DNA of 64,000 nt from Atrina japonica (taxonomy: Eukaryota; Mollusca; Bivalvia; Pterioida; Pinnidae). The translations under genes were made by a program, and so were the position numbers. Positions within the stretch are counted from its first letter, which is position 1, and every line of letters starts with the position of its first letter. The notes under the pieces are model-generated. The model had not been told where the DNA came from, made no database searches, and worked only from the letters and a program-made list of their open reading frames with translations. This document shows positions 41,403-53,830 of this stretch, piece by piece. The stretch lies in the NCBI GenBank assembly GCA_030159075.1, contig BROG01000556.1:132001-196000 (forward strand), written 5' to 3'.

Positions 41403-42460
41403 TCATAATTCAAGACAATGAAATAACACGCCTCCTTCTTGCACATTTTACTTAATGTAGACAACAGGGAGAAATTAATAAAGCTAGCGGCATACGTGAT
41501 GATTCAGGCCGTCCTATCGTCAACTTCCCAAATTTTTGTAGTAATGGTTCTATCGCCAGCATTTAGTGTTTATAATTTTCAGATGATCGGTGTAACGTAA
41601 ACAACCAGAAGAAAAAAAAAACTGCTCATAATTCTACGTAGAAGTCCTACCCTGACGCATGGAGAAGATTTGCCTATACTTGTTGAAAAATGAATGTTCT
41701 TCAGATTTAGAAAATACCCGATTATATTCCATACAATACAAAATGGTCGGGGTATACTTTTAGCTTAGACAACTACACATTCAACATAAACACGGACTAT
41801 TTCCAGCGATACAATGATATCATTGCAATAACATAATTGTCAATAACGAGACTCGAAAATGACCTGAAAATGAGATCGTGAATTCAACAAAGTTTTCCGT
41901 GGATTTTTAACATTAGAGATATGAAATAATAAAAAAACGGAGAGAATCTACCCTGATATTTGTAGAACGCTTGTACGCGACCCAGATCGTAATTAGGTGA
42001 ATGTATAATCTCCCATGGTCATATTTCTTTTCCGTAAAATGTATGGTGCCCCATTTCTACGGGGGCCGTCGGTTACCGGACGAATAACATACATTTTGAA
42101 ACTTGGCATTTTACTACAGATACTCGAGTAAGATTTCTACATAGAATGTCGTCCTTGAGTAGTTTATGGCGGGCCCCTTTTTGACGTCACATAAGTATAT
42201 AAGGCTTTGTTCAACATTAGATCATCATACACAAATGCCTATTTCGTACAAATTCTCGCAAGGATGTGAGTAACCGACTTTGTAGTGAACATTTTTCAAA
42301 TTTTACGATCCGGCTGTATAATGACAATACTTTACTTATACTGTGGACTCACGGTGGATGTGACCGATCGACTGGGGATACTTAGTCCTCCATGGCACCT
42401 GGTCCAATCATGGATTTTTGGAGGTCCGTTTCAATTTTCACCTAATTTGTATACTACCTC
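41403..42460 (+). pseudogene. Decayed Penelope-like copy, opposite orientation
   Basis: Immediately after the previous fragment the family reappears on the plus strand: sequence coding RDDSGRPIVNFPNFCSNGS near 41490 matches the RDDFGFPIVNFPHLSSN block, and GTGGACTCACGGTGGATGTG with TCCTCCATGGCACCTGGTCC near 42345-42405 matches the 3' tail. Heavily mutated in between. Together with 40706-41400 it forms an inverted pair. Confidence 0.65.
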
Positions 42461-42574
42461 TTGACACTTAACACTACATACCTTAACTCGTCATCTCCTG
42501 TGGTCACATTTAGACTCGTCCAAATCAATATATAGTACGGTCTAATGTAATAATTTTGTAGTGAATAGTCAATA

Positions 42575-42760
42575 TTACCGGACATAGGCGTCGGAAGCAA
42601 ATTGAAAGTGGGGGGGCTAAACCAACTTAAAACACTCACTTACGCCAAAAGTGTGTGGGGGGGGCTAAACCAACTTAAAACACACACGCGCCAGAAACGT
42701 CTTGGGGGCTAAGCCCCAATTTTCAACACCTATGCCTATCTTTGCAAAAAAGTGACTAAA
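42575..42760. repeat. Dispersed repeat matching the flanks of the poly(T) tract
   Basis: GGCGTCGGAAGCAAATTGAA AGTGGGGGGGCTAAACC ... CCCCAATTTTCAACACC ... CTATCTTTGCAAAAAA. Reverse complement of the sequences bordering the poly(T) at 7.6-8.2 kb, with two GGGGGGCTAAACCAACTTAA units inside. Confidence 0.75.
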
Positions 42761-43040
42761 TTTAGATTATAAATCATACACTTCTAATTTTTCACAGTGG
42801 ACTTTATCATTCTTTGAAATGGGAGAGACCACTTGTGGCTATAGGAAATCAGTGAGTTAATATCACATGTATATTCGATAATGTACTTGCTGTGACTTTA
42901 TTATCATCATTTGAATAAGAAAAATACACTTAAGATGTAAACAGATAACACGTTGCGTATCAGTAAGTCATATTACTATTACGTAATGCTAACAGCGGAG
43001 ATAACACTGACGATTCTGCAAGTAAAGAGCTCTAACCGCC

Positions 43041-44119
43041 ATGTCTGGAGACAAAAACGCTGTCCGAAAGGTATTCACTGTTCTAACGTCCCCTGTTTGG
43101 GTCCCGGTAGCAGCTGTTGGTGGACTTGTTGCTTCCCCATTCAAAGCTGTTTCTGATTCTATGGATGAAGCCAGTGTATCTAAAAATGCTGCTAAAGGAG
43201 TCGGAATGTTTCCTTGTTATTTCGTCGGAAATGCAGTAACGTCACCGTTTAAAGCTGTGAAGGACGTTGGGGATGCAATGTGGGGAGCAGAAGAGAGCAA
43301 AGGATATAAAAAGGTAATTTAAAGGAGAGCTGCGAATATATATCCACTAAACTTTGATAAAAAGAGGTTACGTACAGAAATTTACGTACAAAATAAAACA
43401 ATCCCCCAAAAGTCGAAATATGAACTTTGTGCATTTCTACTTTCAGTTTTAGATTCAGCTATGTAGCTGCGTTTTCTTAATCGCTTTCGTCGTGGAAAAA
43501 ACAGTCAGAAATCATTATATAAGGATTAAATGAACAGAGTAAAATGTAGTCTTATATTTCACTTCTTATTTACGCAGCACAGTATAATAATGTAATAAAT
43601 ATTTTCTGATTTAAAAAATATGTAGTATTATTTGATATAAAAACCTAAATTCTGATATAAAAAAATACTACATATTTTTTATACCAGAAAATGGTTTTCT
43701 GATATAAGAAATTCACTTTTTTATTTCGCCCCATATATACAAATACAAAAGAATTTAAAAAATACATAATTTAATATTTTAATGAATTTGAGTTCTTGCA
43801 TTTAGATATGGAAAACTGCATCTCTTTCTTTTGTGTGATAACTAAATCGACACAAATTATTGCAGGATTCATTCCTCATAATTTTTCCATTGTTCAGAGA
43901 CCTATTTCTACTATTCTATACTATACACAATAAATAAACAAACTGGAAATATCGTCCGTGTTTGAACCAAGTAGTAGTTCACTCAAACAGATAGATATTT
44001 CCTGACACTTGATTGGATGCAGATTCACCATAGGTGTCAATTTTATTTATAGACCAATCAAATTAGGCGATAGCTAAGAAAATTAAATGATGGGTTTCTT
44101 TTCTGTTTAACAGAGCTGA
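43041..44119 (+). CDS. Small two-exon gene, unknown function
   Basis: Exon 1 (43041-43313) codes 91 residues starting MSGDKNAVRKVFTVL; donor AAG|GTAATT, phase 0. Acceptor TTTAACAG at 44113 gives one more codon and a stop (Ser, TGA 44117-44119); an AATAAA at 44300-44305 fits as poly(A) signal. The protein is alanine/valine-rich with two imperfect internal repeats, each ending in SPFKAV (residues ~33 and ~70), and moderately hydrophobic stretches (WVPVAAVGGLVA; FPCYFVGNAV) but no clear signal peptide. Not recognised. Membrane association is possible from the hydrophobic repeats; this is inference. If intron retention occurs, the frame ends two codons later anyway. Confidence 0.6.
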
Positions 44120-44789
44120 AAGAAATCTGAAGCCAGTGGAAATGTGCTGTAAAGAGGAATATGAGACCAGGAATTATACTGTTTACTGAAATATATAAAA
44201 GACTACAGATAACTAAATAGTCGCGTACTGCTGCTGATGGTGATGGTGATGATGATATTCTAACAAATAAGCATATATACTTTAATGTGATTTGATGTAA
44301 ATAAAAGACTTAATGGGGCATTAGCTGTGTTTACCAAAAATATTTGGATTTTCTTTCTCCTTTTACTTGTGTCTGATGTACAATAACAAATACTATACCT
44401 AAGCATACTTCCGACATTTTTTTGTGAAAATTAGGTCAGGTCCAGTGTGGTATTCATATAAAGACAGCAAGGTAATTGATAAAGTGCAAAACCTAGGTTT
44501 CTGAAGCAATTTACACAAAATATATAGGAATTTAAGAATTTTTATGTCTGCATGTATTTATTGTATATCAATCTAAGCAAGAAGAAAGGTAAACAATTTT
44601 TTGAGAAAAAAAAAAACTACTGCCCTTTAATGATGAGGATGATGATAATGATGATGATGATTTCCTGTCATGGATTGCTATTGGCATTAATGAAATTAGT
44701 TTTTGTGTTATACCTGAATTAAGTTCAATTAAAATTTAAAAATAAATGATTTTGTTGACTTACTTTAATGTGAGACTCGGGAAAACAAT

Positions 44790-45030
44790 AAAACGTACAC
44801 AAAACAATACATAAAACGTACTAAAATACATGAAGCGTATACAAAACGATACATAAAACATTCACAAAACAAGGCATAAAACCTACTCAAAACGATACGT
44901 AAAACCTACACAAAACGATGCATAAAACGTACACAAAACGATACATAAAACGTAAACAAAACGTTCACAAAACAATACGTAAAACGTACACAAAACGATA
45001 CATAAAACGATACACAAAACTTACACAAAG
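44790..45030. repeat. ~20-23-bp degenerate minisatellite, left block
   Basis: Unit ACAAAACGATACATAAAACGT with many variants. Continues after the RT fragment at 45560-45842. Confidence 0.85.
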
Positions 45031-45079
45031 TAAAACTGAAGAAGTACCAATCGATAATCAAAACTCGAGTCCATTATAA

Positions 45080-45545
45080 CACGATGAATTAGATGTGTAA
45101 ATGGTCTCTACATGAAGAACTATTTCGAATCCCAAACGGCATAAGACCAGGTATCCGGAAGGAGTCGGCGTCTTCTGCTGGCACGCCTTGAAAACGTTCC
45201 ATGGAAACCTTTCTTGTCAAGTTTGGTGATAAGGTCAAGTTCAGTGAAAAGCACGATTGGTGACAGGGAGTCACTGTCTATGACCGTGCTCCAGAATAGT
45301 ATCTAATATTTCTGAGAGGGGGCTTTATAATGTTTAACAAGGTCCCTGTATCGATCATAAAACTTCTTAAACGATGACTCCAAGCGTTCAACAACGTAAC
45401 CTTGTGTAAGTATTTTATTGGCTAGTCGTTTTGCTCTGAGAATAAAACATTCATAAGAAAAGCATGCCCTGGCATAATGTATCAGTTGTGAAATGAAAAC
45501 GCTATAGGCAGGAGAAGATGGAATATTACTACTTCGAAACGGGAA
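45080..45545 (-). pseudogene. RT C-terminal fragment of a second Penelope-like family
   Basis: Minus-strand frame with FPFRSSNIPSSPAYSVFISQ, LIHYARACFSYECFILRAKR and FKKFYDRYRDLVKHY is homologous to, but clearly diverged from, the main family (NFPHLSSNIPQSPAYGVYISQ). It lies exactly between two blocks of the same minisatellite. The Cys/Val/Phe-rich N-terminal part of the 131-residue frame (45545-45698) is translated repeat. The stretch 45089-45274 is probably its 3' tail. Confidence 0.7.
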
Positions 45546-45559
45546 GTTCTGATAATTTA

Positions 45560-45842
45560 CAAACAATACATAAAACGTACACAAAACAATGCATATAACG
45601 TACACAAAAACTTTCACAAAACAATACATAAAACGTACACAAAACAATACATAAAACTTACACAAAACGAAACATAAGACGTACACTAAACAATGCAAAA
45701 ACGTTAATAAAAGAATACATAAAACTTACACAAAACAATACCTAAAACGTATACAAAACAATACATAAAACATACACAAAACGTACACAAAACGATACAT
45801 AAAACGTATACAAAACGATACACAAAACGATACGTTATACAA
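45560..45842. repeat. ~20-23-bp degenerate minisatellite, right block
   Basis: ACATAAAACGTACACAAAAC units resume directly after the RT fragment, indicating insertion into a pre-existing array. An A tract of ~30 follows at 45887. Confidence 0.85.
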
Positions 45843-45885
45843 TTAACAAGCCAAAATACCAAAATTGAAGTTTTATAAAGGAGTC

Positions 45886-45918
<33 letters not shown>

Positions 45919-47224
45919 TTCAAGATGACCGTTTCTGTCAATAAGACTTCATCAGCTGATTTCGAATAAACTATAGCTATATTTCCGAAAGAAAAGTGGT
46001 ATCATACAATGCCAAATTATAAATCTACATGTGTTGCCGAATACGTCTACCTACTGTAAACGATATATAAAGATACAAACTACACCTAATACAAGATACA
46101 GACAATATATAAAGATGCATAATTCAATACCTAATTTACAAAACAAAACATATATTTAGAGTTTGGTGTACTAATCAATAAACAGCATTTGATTGAAACA
46201 AAACAGAAAAAGTAATATAATCTTCATTTTTTTTTAAATGAGCCATTTTAAAAAGATATGATAAGTTGTAATTTATTTTGCATAGGTGTAAATCGATAGT
46301 TTTGTACAATTGTGCCAAGACAATACTGAAAATATTAGACTTTTAATGTTTGAGTGTGGGAATGTCAAATAATTATGGTTTAAACATCTTTAAATAAGAT
46401 TATAGCATAAAATCAAAACATATTGTAGGATTCTTGTCCGATCAAATCACCACAGTTTCTGAAAAAGCGGCGTTTGGACTCTTCTGGAGACTGAACGTGA
46501 TCAAGATTGTTGTTTACTGTTCAGTGATATAAGAACTGCGCTCTTATCAGTTAATTGCTATATAGAAAGGTTTCGAATTAATGACACTTTCTTGGATATG
46601 GTGAATCCTACAAACCGTCTCACATCAAACCAAGAAAGATGATTAATACACTGCAATCTGACATGAATTTTTTCTCATTCATGTTGAAAATGGTATCATT
46701 GATTAGTTTGTTATTATCCGTGCGTTCGAAAAATAGAGTTCACTGGTAGAATGTTATGTTTTCTTTTGAAAATAAATATTTGCAAAATAAGATAGATACT
46801 GTAAAGAAGATGAAAATCAATAACAATAAACACATGATGAAGGTATTCATACGGTATTCATTTTTATTAATACGCCCAAGGTTTTGTGTATAAGCGATTC
46901 CCGCAATGCTTGTGCTGCATAAGCACGTCAGTTGTAATTATGTTCCCACAGCACAGGTCATTTAGAGATCAATGTGTCTCATTGACTGTGTCATTATGTG
47001 AAGCAAATGTAAAATGCTACATTAAAGTTTTGAGAGCAAGAAAACACCATGTGATTAATACACATATGTTTTACTGTGTAAGCCAGAAGGTACTGCACAC
47101 AACCAAGGGCGCATATACGTCCCTGATATAGCTTCTAATTAAGCAATGCATAACCAAAGGTGCACCATTGTCCCTCGTGTCAGTACTTTCATTATATTTT
47201 TTCTATTAGTCTAGATTAAATTCA

Positions 47225-47415
47225 TATTTTTATTCTAATCTAAGCCCTGATGGAACCCAAGCTGAAATTTGTGAGAAAGTTTGACAGTTTTCTTGCGGAA
47301 GGCCGGTGGTATCTTCATGGGTACATTTTAACCGGGTTTTCTCCTCCACCAATAAAAACTGGCTGCCACCATATAACTGAAAAATTGTTATGTGTGGCGT
47401 AAAACACTATTCAAT
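47225..47415 (+). mobile_element. Second SINE-like family, longer copy
   Basis: GATGGAACCCAAGCTGAAAT ... GGAAGGCCGGTGGTATC ... CCTCCACCAATAAAAACTGGCTGCC ... TATAACTGAAAAATTGTTATGTGTGGCGTAAAACAC. The 3' half matches 37700-37775. No tRNA-like head could be recognised. Confidence 0.55.
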
Positions 47416-48328
47416 ATTCAATTGTATGCTTATTTATACATATGTGATAAGTTTTACGTCACATTCGATTACATTAATACTCAAGGTCATATCTATGTTA
47501 GCTCTATATGAGCACTATTGCTGGTTGCTATGAACACTTTCGTTCAATAAACTGAAAGTAGACTATCGACACCATAAAAGTGGTATTTACATGTTTTTCA
47601 TTATTGCGACGTCCCTTAATAGGGACCCAGTTGCTGCTGCCTGTGGTCTGTCTTGTTGCAGCCCTGTTTACAGCTAATTGAATCCATAAAGCTGAATCTA
47701 AAATAAAAAGGTAGAATTTTGCAATGTTTGTATATGTAAAGAGATTAATAGACACAAAGATACCCCCCCCAAAAAAAAATGAAAAAAAACGTCTTAATGC
47801 TACGAAAAGTCGGATATATTTATTTTACGAAGTGCCAAGGAATATTGATTTTACATACTTAACAATGATAATTTATTAGATCTCTTATTTGTTCAATACT
47901 GATTTGGCTTTTAGCCACAGTTTCAATATAGACCCTATTAAATACCCCATGTTGTACAATGTTACGTTTCTGTTGTACTTATATGTACATAGTATACAAA
48001 AGCAAATATATTTTATCATGACAGATTGGAAAATGAACAACTACTGTTTTAGAACTACATTATTTGTGATGACATCTACTGTGACAAAATAAACAACTTC
48101 ATAATGTGCAGAACTGTTATAGACATCTTTAAATGAAGAACTAGCTGTGGTTTTAAAGATTATTTCGATTATAGATATACATGTGCATATAATTCTTGTT
48201 TTCTTATATATTTTGGGATAACAAGGTCAGATGAAGTGTCGCTTGCATATACAATTACATTGTAGTAAGGTCGAATTAATCATTTGCAAAATGATTGATT
48301 GCACAACTGGGTTTCTCAAGAAGCTTTC

Positions 48329-48331
<3 letters not shown>

Positions 48332-48384
<53 letters not shown>

Positions 48385-48417
48385 ACAGCTCAGCACAACT
48401 TAAAGGGGCATTATCTG

Positions 48418-48496
<79 letters not shown>
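48332..48496. repeat. Two (AT)n microsatellites around a 40-bp spacer
   Basis: (AT)25 and (TA)38 separated by TGTAACAGCTCAGCACAACT TAAAGGGGCATTATCTGTTT. Confidence 0.95.
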
Positions 48497-48501
<5 letters not shown>

Positions 48502-48602
48502 CGACATCATTAACCACTAGAACCTTTTCATGAGCATAATGATACTGAATCTGGTGCATAAAAATTCGTATTTATCTTAATACAAGTGTTGAATTATATC
48601 TC

Positions 48603-48634
<32 letters not shown>

Positions 48635-49580
48635 CCCCGCAGCAGGCTCCCATAGACTCCGTCTTAAACTAGACTAAACTATGTATAAATGGAGTTCTTC
48701 ATATGACGTCACACAATGATGTAGCTTCATTGATAACATGGCGTCATACCAAGATATATTTCATTCATAAACTCTATCCTTTTTTGTTCTACCTTGAACT
48801 TCACTGTTCCATTCCATTTAAGAACGTTTCCTGGACAACTAAAACCACTACGTACTTATTAGACTAATGTTTCTTACGACCTTGACCTACCAATGAGATA
48901 GGGTCTGTACATTATCGGTCATATACACGATAGCATACTAACACATAGTGACATAAAGAAATATTTGTCCTCTTGTCAATTAGCTGAAGAAAATTGTTAC
49001 AAATATTTAAATACACGTCTCCACAATGATTATTTTTCCTTTATCTTGACACCTTTTTATTCAAAACTCAAATATCATACGTACTTTGTCGATTTTGAGA
49101 TATAAATCAATCGGTGGGTCTTTAATCAAGCATGCACAGCAAAGACCTGGTTACGTATCGAAAGGCTGAGGAGCCGACAACGGAACATTTTAACACTGAT
49201 CATAAGATAAGGTAGTAACAATACATGTTTAAATGGTGCATTATACTGAGTAATAAAACACATTAATACATGAAATCTAGATATTATTAAGTTAGATAAA
49301 AGTCCGCGACCCGTATCAGTGGTATTATTGATTGGTTAGCAAATGTTCTACATGATAATTACAATCTTTACAAAACAATAACAGTCTCCAAACCATTCAT
49401 ATAACGTAGCGACGATTTGTGTTTGAATAACTTTATGACACTCCGAGAGAAATCAGATGTTTCAACACTTCTACAGAAACAAGGTAGCTAGGTAAGCTAG
49501 CAGAGTTTCGCTTTTCTCAATTAAAGTTAGATTAATATATGCAGCATAATCATTATTATTATTACATCGTAATTTAATTG

Positions 49581-49581
49581 A

Positions 49582-49657
<76 letters not shown>

Positions 49658-49669
49658 CATTATTATTAA

Positions 49670-49736
<67 letters not shown>
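49581..49736. repeat. (ATT)n microsatellite, ~50 units
   Basis: ATT trinucleotide with only two or three interruptions; gives poly-Ile and poly-Asn frames on the two strands. Confidence 0.95.
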
Positions 49737-49738
<2 letters not shown>

Positions 49739-50053
49739 TTATCTTTATTATCTTATCAAATTCAATATTATATATATATATTATATATATTATATATATT
49801 ATATATTTATATATTATATTATTATTCATATATATAAATTATATCATATAGATATATTATATAATATATATATATATAAATTTTTCGTCTTACGGTTGAC
49901 TTTGTATCTAAATAATAAAATAGTTATTTTATATGATATGTAGAGTAACAAGAGAAAAATTGTAAATACTTTATCTTTTTTTCAGATATGTAATATTAAA
50001 GGATAAATTATAAGTTATCGGCTGTTTAGGAATACAACTTTTCAGTTTCCAAC

Positions 50054-51262
50054 ATGGATAGACTTTCGGTTCGATCCTTCTCCGAAAGACGAGGCAAACA
50101 AGTCAGCTTCTCCGATGATGTGAGGCGGCAGAATTATTCAATTAGTCTCTCACATGGTCGGCTTTCTGAAATGTTCTTCCAGAGAGTATATAAAAGTCCT
50201 CTTCTGTATGTGCCAATTCACCTTATGCGATATGCAAATTTCCCAAGTACTATGCCAGCGGGTAACATGACGAGTCCACGATTCAAAAGAAAAAAGGACG
50301 GCGATACCAAAAGAAAAGGGACTGATGCGTTTTCTCCAAGGTCCCACAAATCAAATAGAAAAGCAAAACAAATAACGGAAAGTGGTAAACATTTTCCTAC
50401 ATCGCAGCCCAATACCGAAAGGAAACTTCCAAAAGGGAAGCCGTGCCAATGCATCAACGGTTTTATTGGGAAAGATCCATCTGACACAGAATCGCCCGAT
50501 ATCACATCAATAGCTAGCTTACCCGATGACAGTGTTGTTGTAGTCGATAGACAAAATCACAAAATGAAACTGTTCGGTTCCGATTTCGTTTTCTTACACG
50601 CAGTCGATATACCGGAAAAAAGTTGGGGCGTTACGAATGTCTACGTATCAGAGGTGGCTATTACATGCGGAAATACCATTAAATTCTTTGAGATTCGTAG
50701 ACGAAATATTGTTAAAAGTTCAAAGGAACTAAAATTAGACTTTGAGGGAACTTGTTTTGGGATATGTTTTAACAGAGGCCGATATGCAATCACCTGCGGG
50801 GATTCGGCAAATACAGTATCACACGTCTGTATCTTAGACAAAAGTGGAAAAGAATTATCGGTGATCAAGCTTGCCAATCTTGGAAATGATTTACAAATTG
50901 CTGATACAATAGCAATAGATGGTTATGAAGACCGTATTTATGTCGCTTTAAAGGAAATAAAGACCATATGTTGTGTAGGATTCTCACAGAGCAAAGCTTC
51001 GATTATATGGAAAGAACCAATAAAGATGAACCCGAACGGAATCCTACTGAAGAATCATAACCTGTACGTATTCGGGCACGACAAAGAAAACGATGAGCAC
51101 AATATTGACATACTGTCCCCAAACGGGTGGTTCAAAGGTCATCTACTGACAAAGGCTGACGCAGCGATATATCCTAAATGCTTGGGCTACCTGATACAGT
51201 CTCAGTGCTTTGTACTCGTGTCTTCGGAAGATAGTAGGATCAGCATTATCAGTTTAGTATGA
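50054..51262 (+). CDS. NHL-type beta-propeller protein, TRIM-like, intronless
   Basis: 402 residues in one open frame from ATG (context CCAACATGG) to TGA. Residues 1-130 are basic and low-complexity (KRKKDGDTKRKG near 80; SHKSNRKAKQ near 98), suggesting a disordered, possibly nuclear or RNA-binding tail. From about residue 150 the sequence reads ITSIASLPDDSVVVVDRQNH KMKLF, the blade pattern of the C-terminal propeller of the expanded bivalve TRIM2/3/56-like family, and blades continue to the end (IAIDGYEDRIYVA, NGILLKNHNLYVFG, SQCFVLVSSEDSRISIISL). The usual RING, B-box and coiled coil are absent, so no ubiquitin-ligase activity is expected from this gene alone. TRIM-NHL-like proteins of bivalves are linked to innate immunity. 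The single exon is compatible with a retrocopy or with the intronless last exon of a TRIM gene. No upstream RING frame found within 5 kb. Confidence 0.8.
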   Translation: MDRLSVRSFSERRGKQVSFSDDVRRQNYSISLSHGRLSEMFFQRVYKSPLLYVPIHLMRYANFPSTMPAGNMTSPRFKRKKDGDTKRKGTDAFSPRSHKSNRKAKQITESGKHFPTSQPNTERKLPKGKPCQCINGFIGKDPSDTESPDITSIASLPDDSVVVVDRQNHKMKLFGSDFVFLHAVDIPEKSWGVTNVYVSEVAITCGNTIKFFEIRRRNIVKSSKELKLDFEGTCFGICFNRGRYAITCGDSANTVSHVCILDKSGKELSVIKLANLGNDLQIADTIAIDGYEDRIYVALKEIKTICCVGFSQSKASIIWKEPIKMNPNGILLKNHNLYVFGHDKENDEHNIDILSPNGWFKGHLLTKADAAIYPKCLGYLIQSQCFVLVSSEDSRISIISLV

Positions 51263-52081
51263 TCACCTGTTCTTCTAAATCGGATACAAAATGAAAGTTT
51301 AGTTAGTCAATTATTACTAATCAAATGTATATACCAAGACTTGCTTCATTAAGCAAACTCCACAAATTCACTGTTTGATATATCTTTGAAATCAAATCAA
51401 ATATACTATAAACTTTGGAATCGTTATAATACAACTAACATAGTTATTTCACATGATTTATTCGCATATAAACTTAACAACAGGGAGAATTATCGATAAA
51501 TTTGGTTCGGATTAAAAAAATTACTGACTTTGTTAATCTCATGAAACCTTACCATTGTAGAAAAAGTTGCATACATCGTGTACTCAAATGAAACTTTTTT
51601 TCTAATACCCCGTAAAGTATTTACATATATCCACATTCTAAGTATGTATTAAAATATCCTATACGATAAATGTTCATGTTTTCTTTACCACGTTATAACC
51701 CTGATAAGCTATTGTACAACTCGATATATATGTCACTAAAATAAATATGCCTAGACGTTTTATCAATATCCCGTCAGTAACTACTGTACGTGTACTTATT
51801 TTAGCGATATTTTGATATTAGTGCCTTTCGCGCTCAAGTCATTGCGCTAATTCAAGGACAGCGCTCAATTTTATCCATCCTGTCATTCTGTATACACGAC
51901 AAAGCTAATGGAATTACTTGCGCGAATTAAAGATTGCGCTAATAAGTTTATACCCCTCAGAGCGCTAAAATATGAGTGCGCTGATTTAAATACACATACA
52001 GTATTACAGCCGTGGACATGTCTCCTGGGCATCCTGAAAGATTAATTTATACTTAAGTAAGAATAAGATATATCTGTGATA

Positions 52082-52157
<76 letters not shown>

Positions 52158-52830
52158 TATATTATATATATATTAGTACTTTTTAAGCAAAAATAACGAG
52201 CTACGCCACTGTCCCAATATTTGTTAGAATTCCTTTTTTTATTTATAATATGATATTGATACATTAGATGTTATTTTCACAAAATTTCATTAAATTGTAA
52301 TTTGATTAATATTCACTGCAAATATCTTTCATTGCAGTGTTTTAATATGATACCTCATTAAGATTCACGGTGACTACCTGCTTTGAAGGTGTTTAGTGGG
52401 TTCCACAAATGCACTACTTTATACATGCAAAAGTTCGTCCCCGCTCGTTTGATTTTTGATATTTCCATTCTTAAAACTGAAGCACGAACAGTCATGCCAG
52501 TCTGGAACTATAGTGATTCACGGTCAATTTACCTGTCATAAAACGGCAAAAATTACTGGAAGCGAATATGTCCAGGTATACAGGATATATCACCAAGCGT
52601 AATATCGATGATCCATAGGCAACTTTGATACTGATGTTACGGGTGGCTTATCAAGTAATTAAGAAAAACGGAGCGGAAATAAGTTTACCGGAAAAAGGGG
52701 CGCTAAACAAATGCTCACGAACATCGTTTTGCATATAGAACTTCATTCGCTGAGCTCGAATCTTAAAAAAGATGAAGAGTTCTGAAAAAGTGGTATCATA
52801 CAAGGCCAAAATGTAAATGTATTCCTTAAT
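51263..52830. other. Gene-free stretch
   Basis: AT-rich with (AT)n at 52079-52175. Between 51830 and 51990 repeated GCGCTAA/GCGCTCA motifs (about six) form a loose dispersed-repeat patch. No coding sequence supported. Confidence 0.55.
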
Positions 52831-52839
52831 ATATAAAAA

Positions 52840-53243
52840 GTCTCAGATACCAAGGTATAAATCTTTAGGATGTCCAGGATATAGGTACAAATCTGGTAAA
52901 AATGGACAAACACGGACCATAGGAATGCCGACAGGTTGTTGAAAGACCACGTCTCCGAACATTATATATATATATTTGTTTTGTTTTGTTTGTTTGTTTA
53001 TTGTTGTTTAACGTCCCACTCGAGAATATTTCACTCATATGGAGACGTCACCAAATTCCGGTGAAGGGCTTCAAATTATGGCCTATACGGCCATTGAGCA
53101 GTAGGGTTCTTTAACGTGCCAAACACCTACTGTGAACGGGACCTCCAGCTTTTACTGTCTCATCCGAAAGACAGGAAACCAACCTGTCGCCGGCGGGACT
53201 CGAACTCACGACCTCACGATCTAGAGTCGAGCGCGCTACCGAC

Positions 53244-53280
<37 letters not shown>

Positions 53281-53830
53281 AGTCTATTAAAAATTCCAGC
53301 ATCTTTTTTATATCAACTTCAGTGTATTAATGTATAGAATAAGAGTGGTGTTTGACAAAATAAGTATCATGATAACCAATCACTAGGTATTTGAATTTCC
53401 GGATACCACTTGTAGTGGAAAATAAAAGTTGTCTATGTTGCTAAAAAGTCTCTCTTGTAATTTTTTATGTGGAATTGTTGTGTAAAGATTAGAGAAGTCA
53501 TATGTTTTAATAATGTGAATCTGAGAAAAAATTGTGTGCCTTCAAAAAGTTGTTTAGAATTTTTAAGTATTCACATCTGATTTACACCGCTTCTGGAATA
53601 AGCAACTGTACAGTACGGCTGAAGTTTCTCCTTAACGGCTGTTAGTATCTTGGTAAGGAGTAAGGATAAAGGTTTGGTAGAACATTTGCTGGATCCTGCT
53701 ATGTACCTCTGCTTATATCGGGTTTTGTAAAGTTATCCAATATAAATATGGTAGCTCAAAAAGACCCCTATCTAAATTGTTTAAGAGTGTAGGATTTAGG
53801 CGGTGCTACTTATTGGAAGTATTACTTAGG
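52840..53830 (-). pseudogene. Penelope-like copy with internal deletion and SINE insertion
   Basis: Minus strand: 3' tail (52840-52918) joins directly to the RT segment coding DVVFQQ-VGIP (52922-52962), skipping the RT C-terminus. A SINE follows, then RT upstream sequence resumes at 53281 (TCTATTAAAAATTCCAGCAT) and runs to about 53740, matching 58565-59010. Stops and indels throughout. Confidence 0.75.
52971..53243 (-). mobile_element. SINE inserted in the RT sequence
   Basis: Reverse orientation: TTGTTGTTTAACGTCCCACT tail to CGAGCGCGCTACCGAC; the last bases of the tRNA head are missing. TA repeats on both sides replace the ACAAATATATTG found at this point in the 58.5-kb copy. Confidence 0.88.

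Larger units (their letters stand above)
45930..50050. other. Gene-poor stretch with simple repeats
   Basis: No supported gene. Contains the SINE-like tail at 47225-47415, (AT)n at 48332-48381 and 48421-48496, (TCTA)n at 48599-48632, and (ATT)n at 49581-49736 followed by AT-rich sequence to 49880. ORFs here of 60-120 residues are repeat translations or lack any family signal. Confidence 0.6.

Noticed and set aside
45545..45698. Hydrophobic Cys/Val/Phe N-terminus resembling membrane segments
   Set aside because: Translation of the minisatellite beside the RT fragment.
49527..49943. Poly-Asn and poly-Ile frames
   Set aside because: (ATT)n microsatellite.
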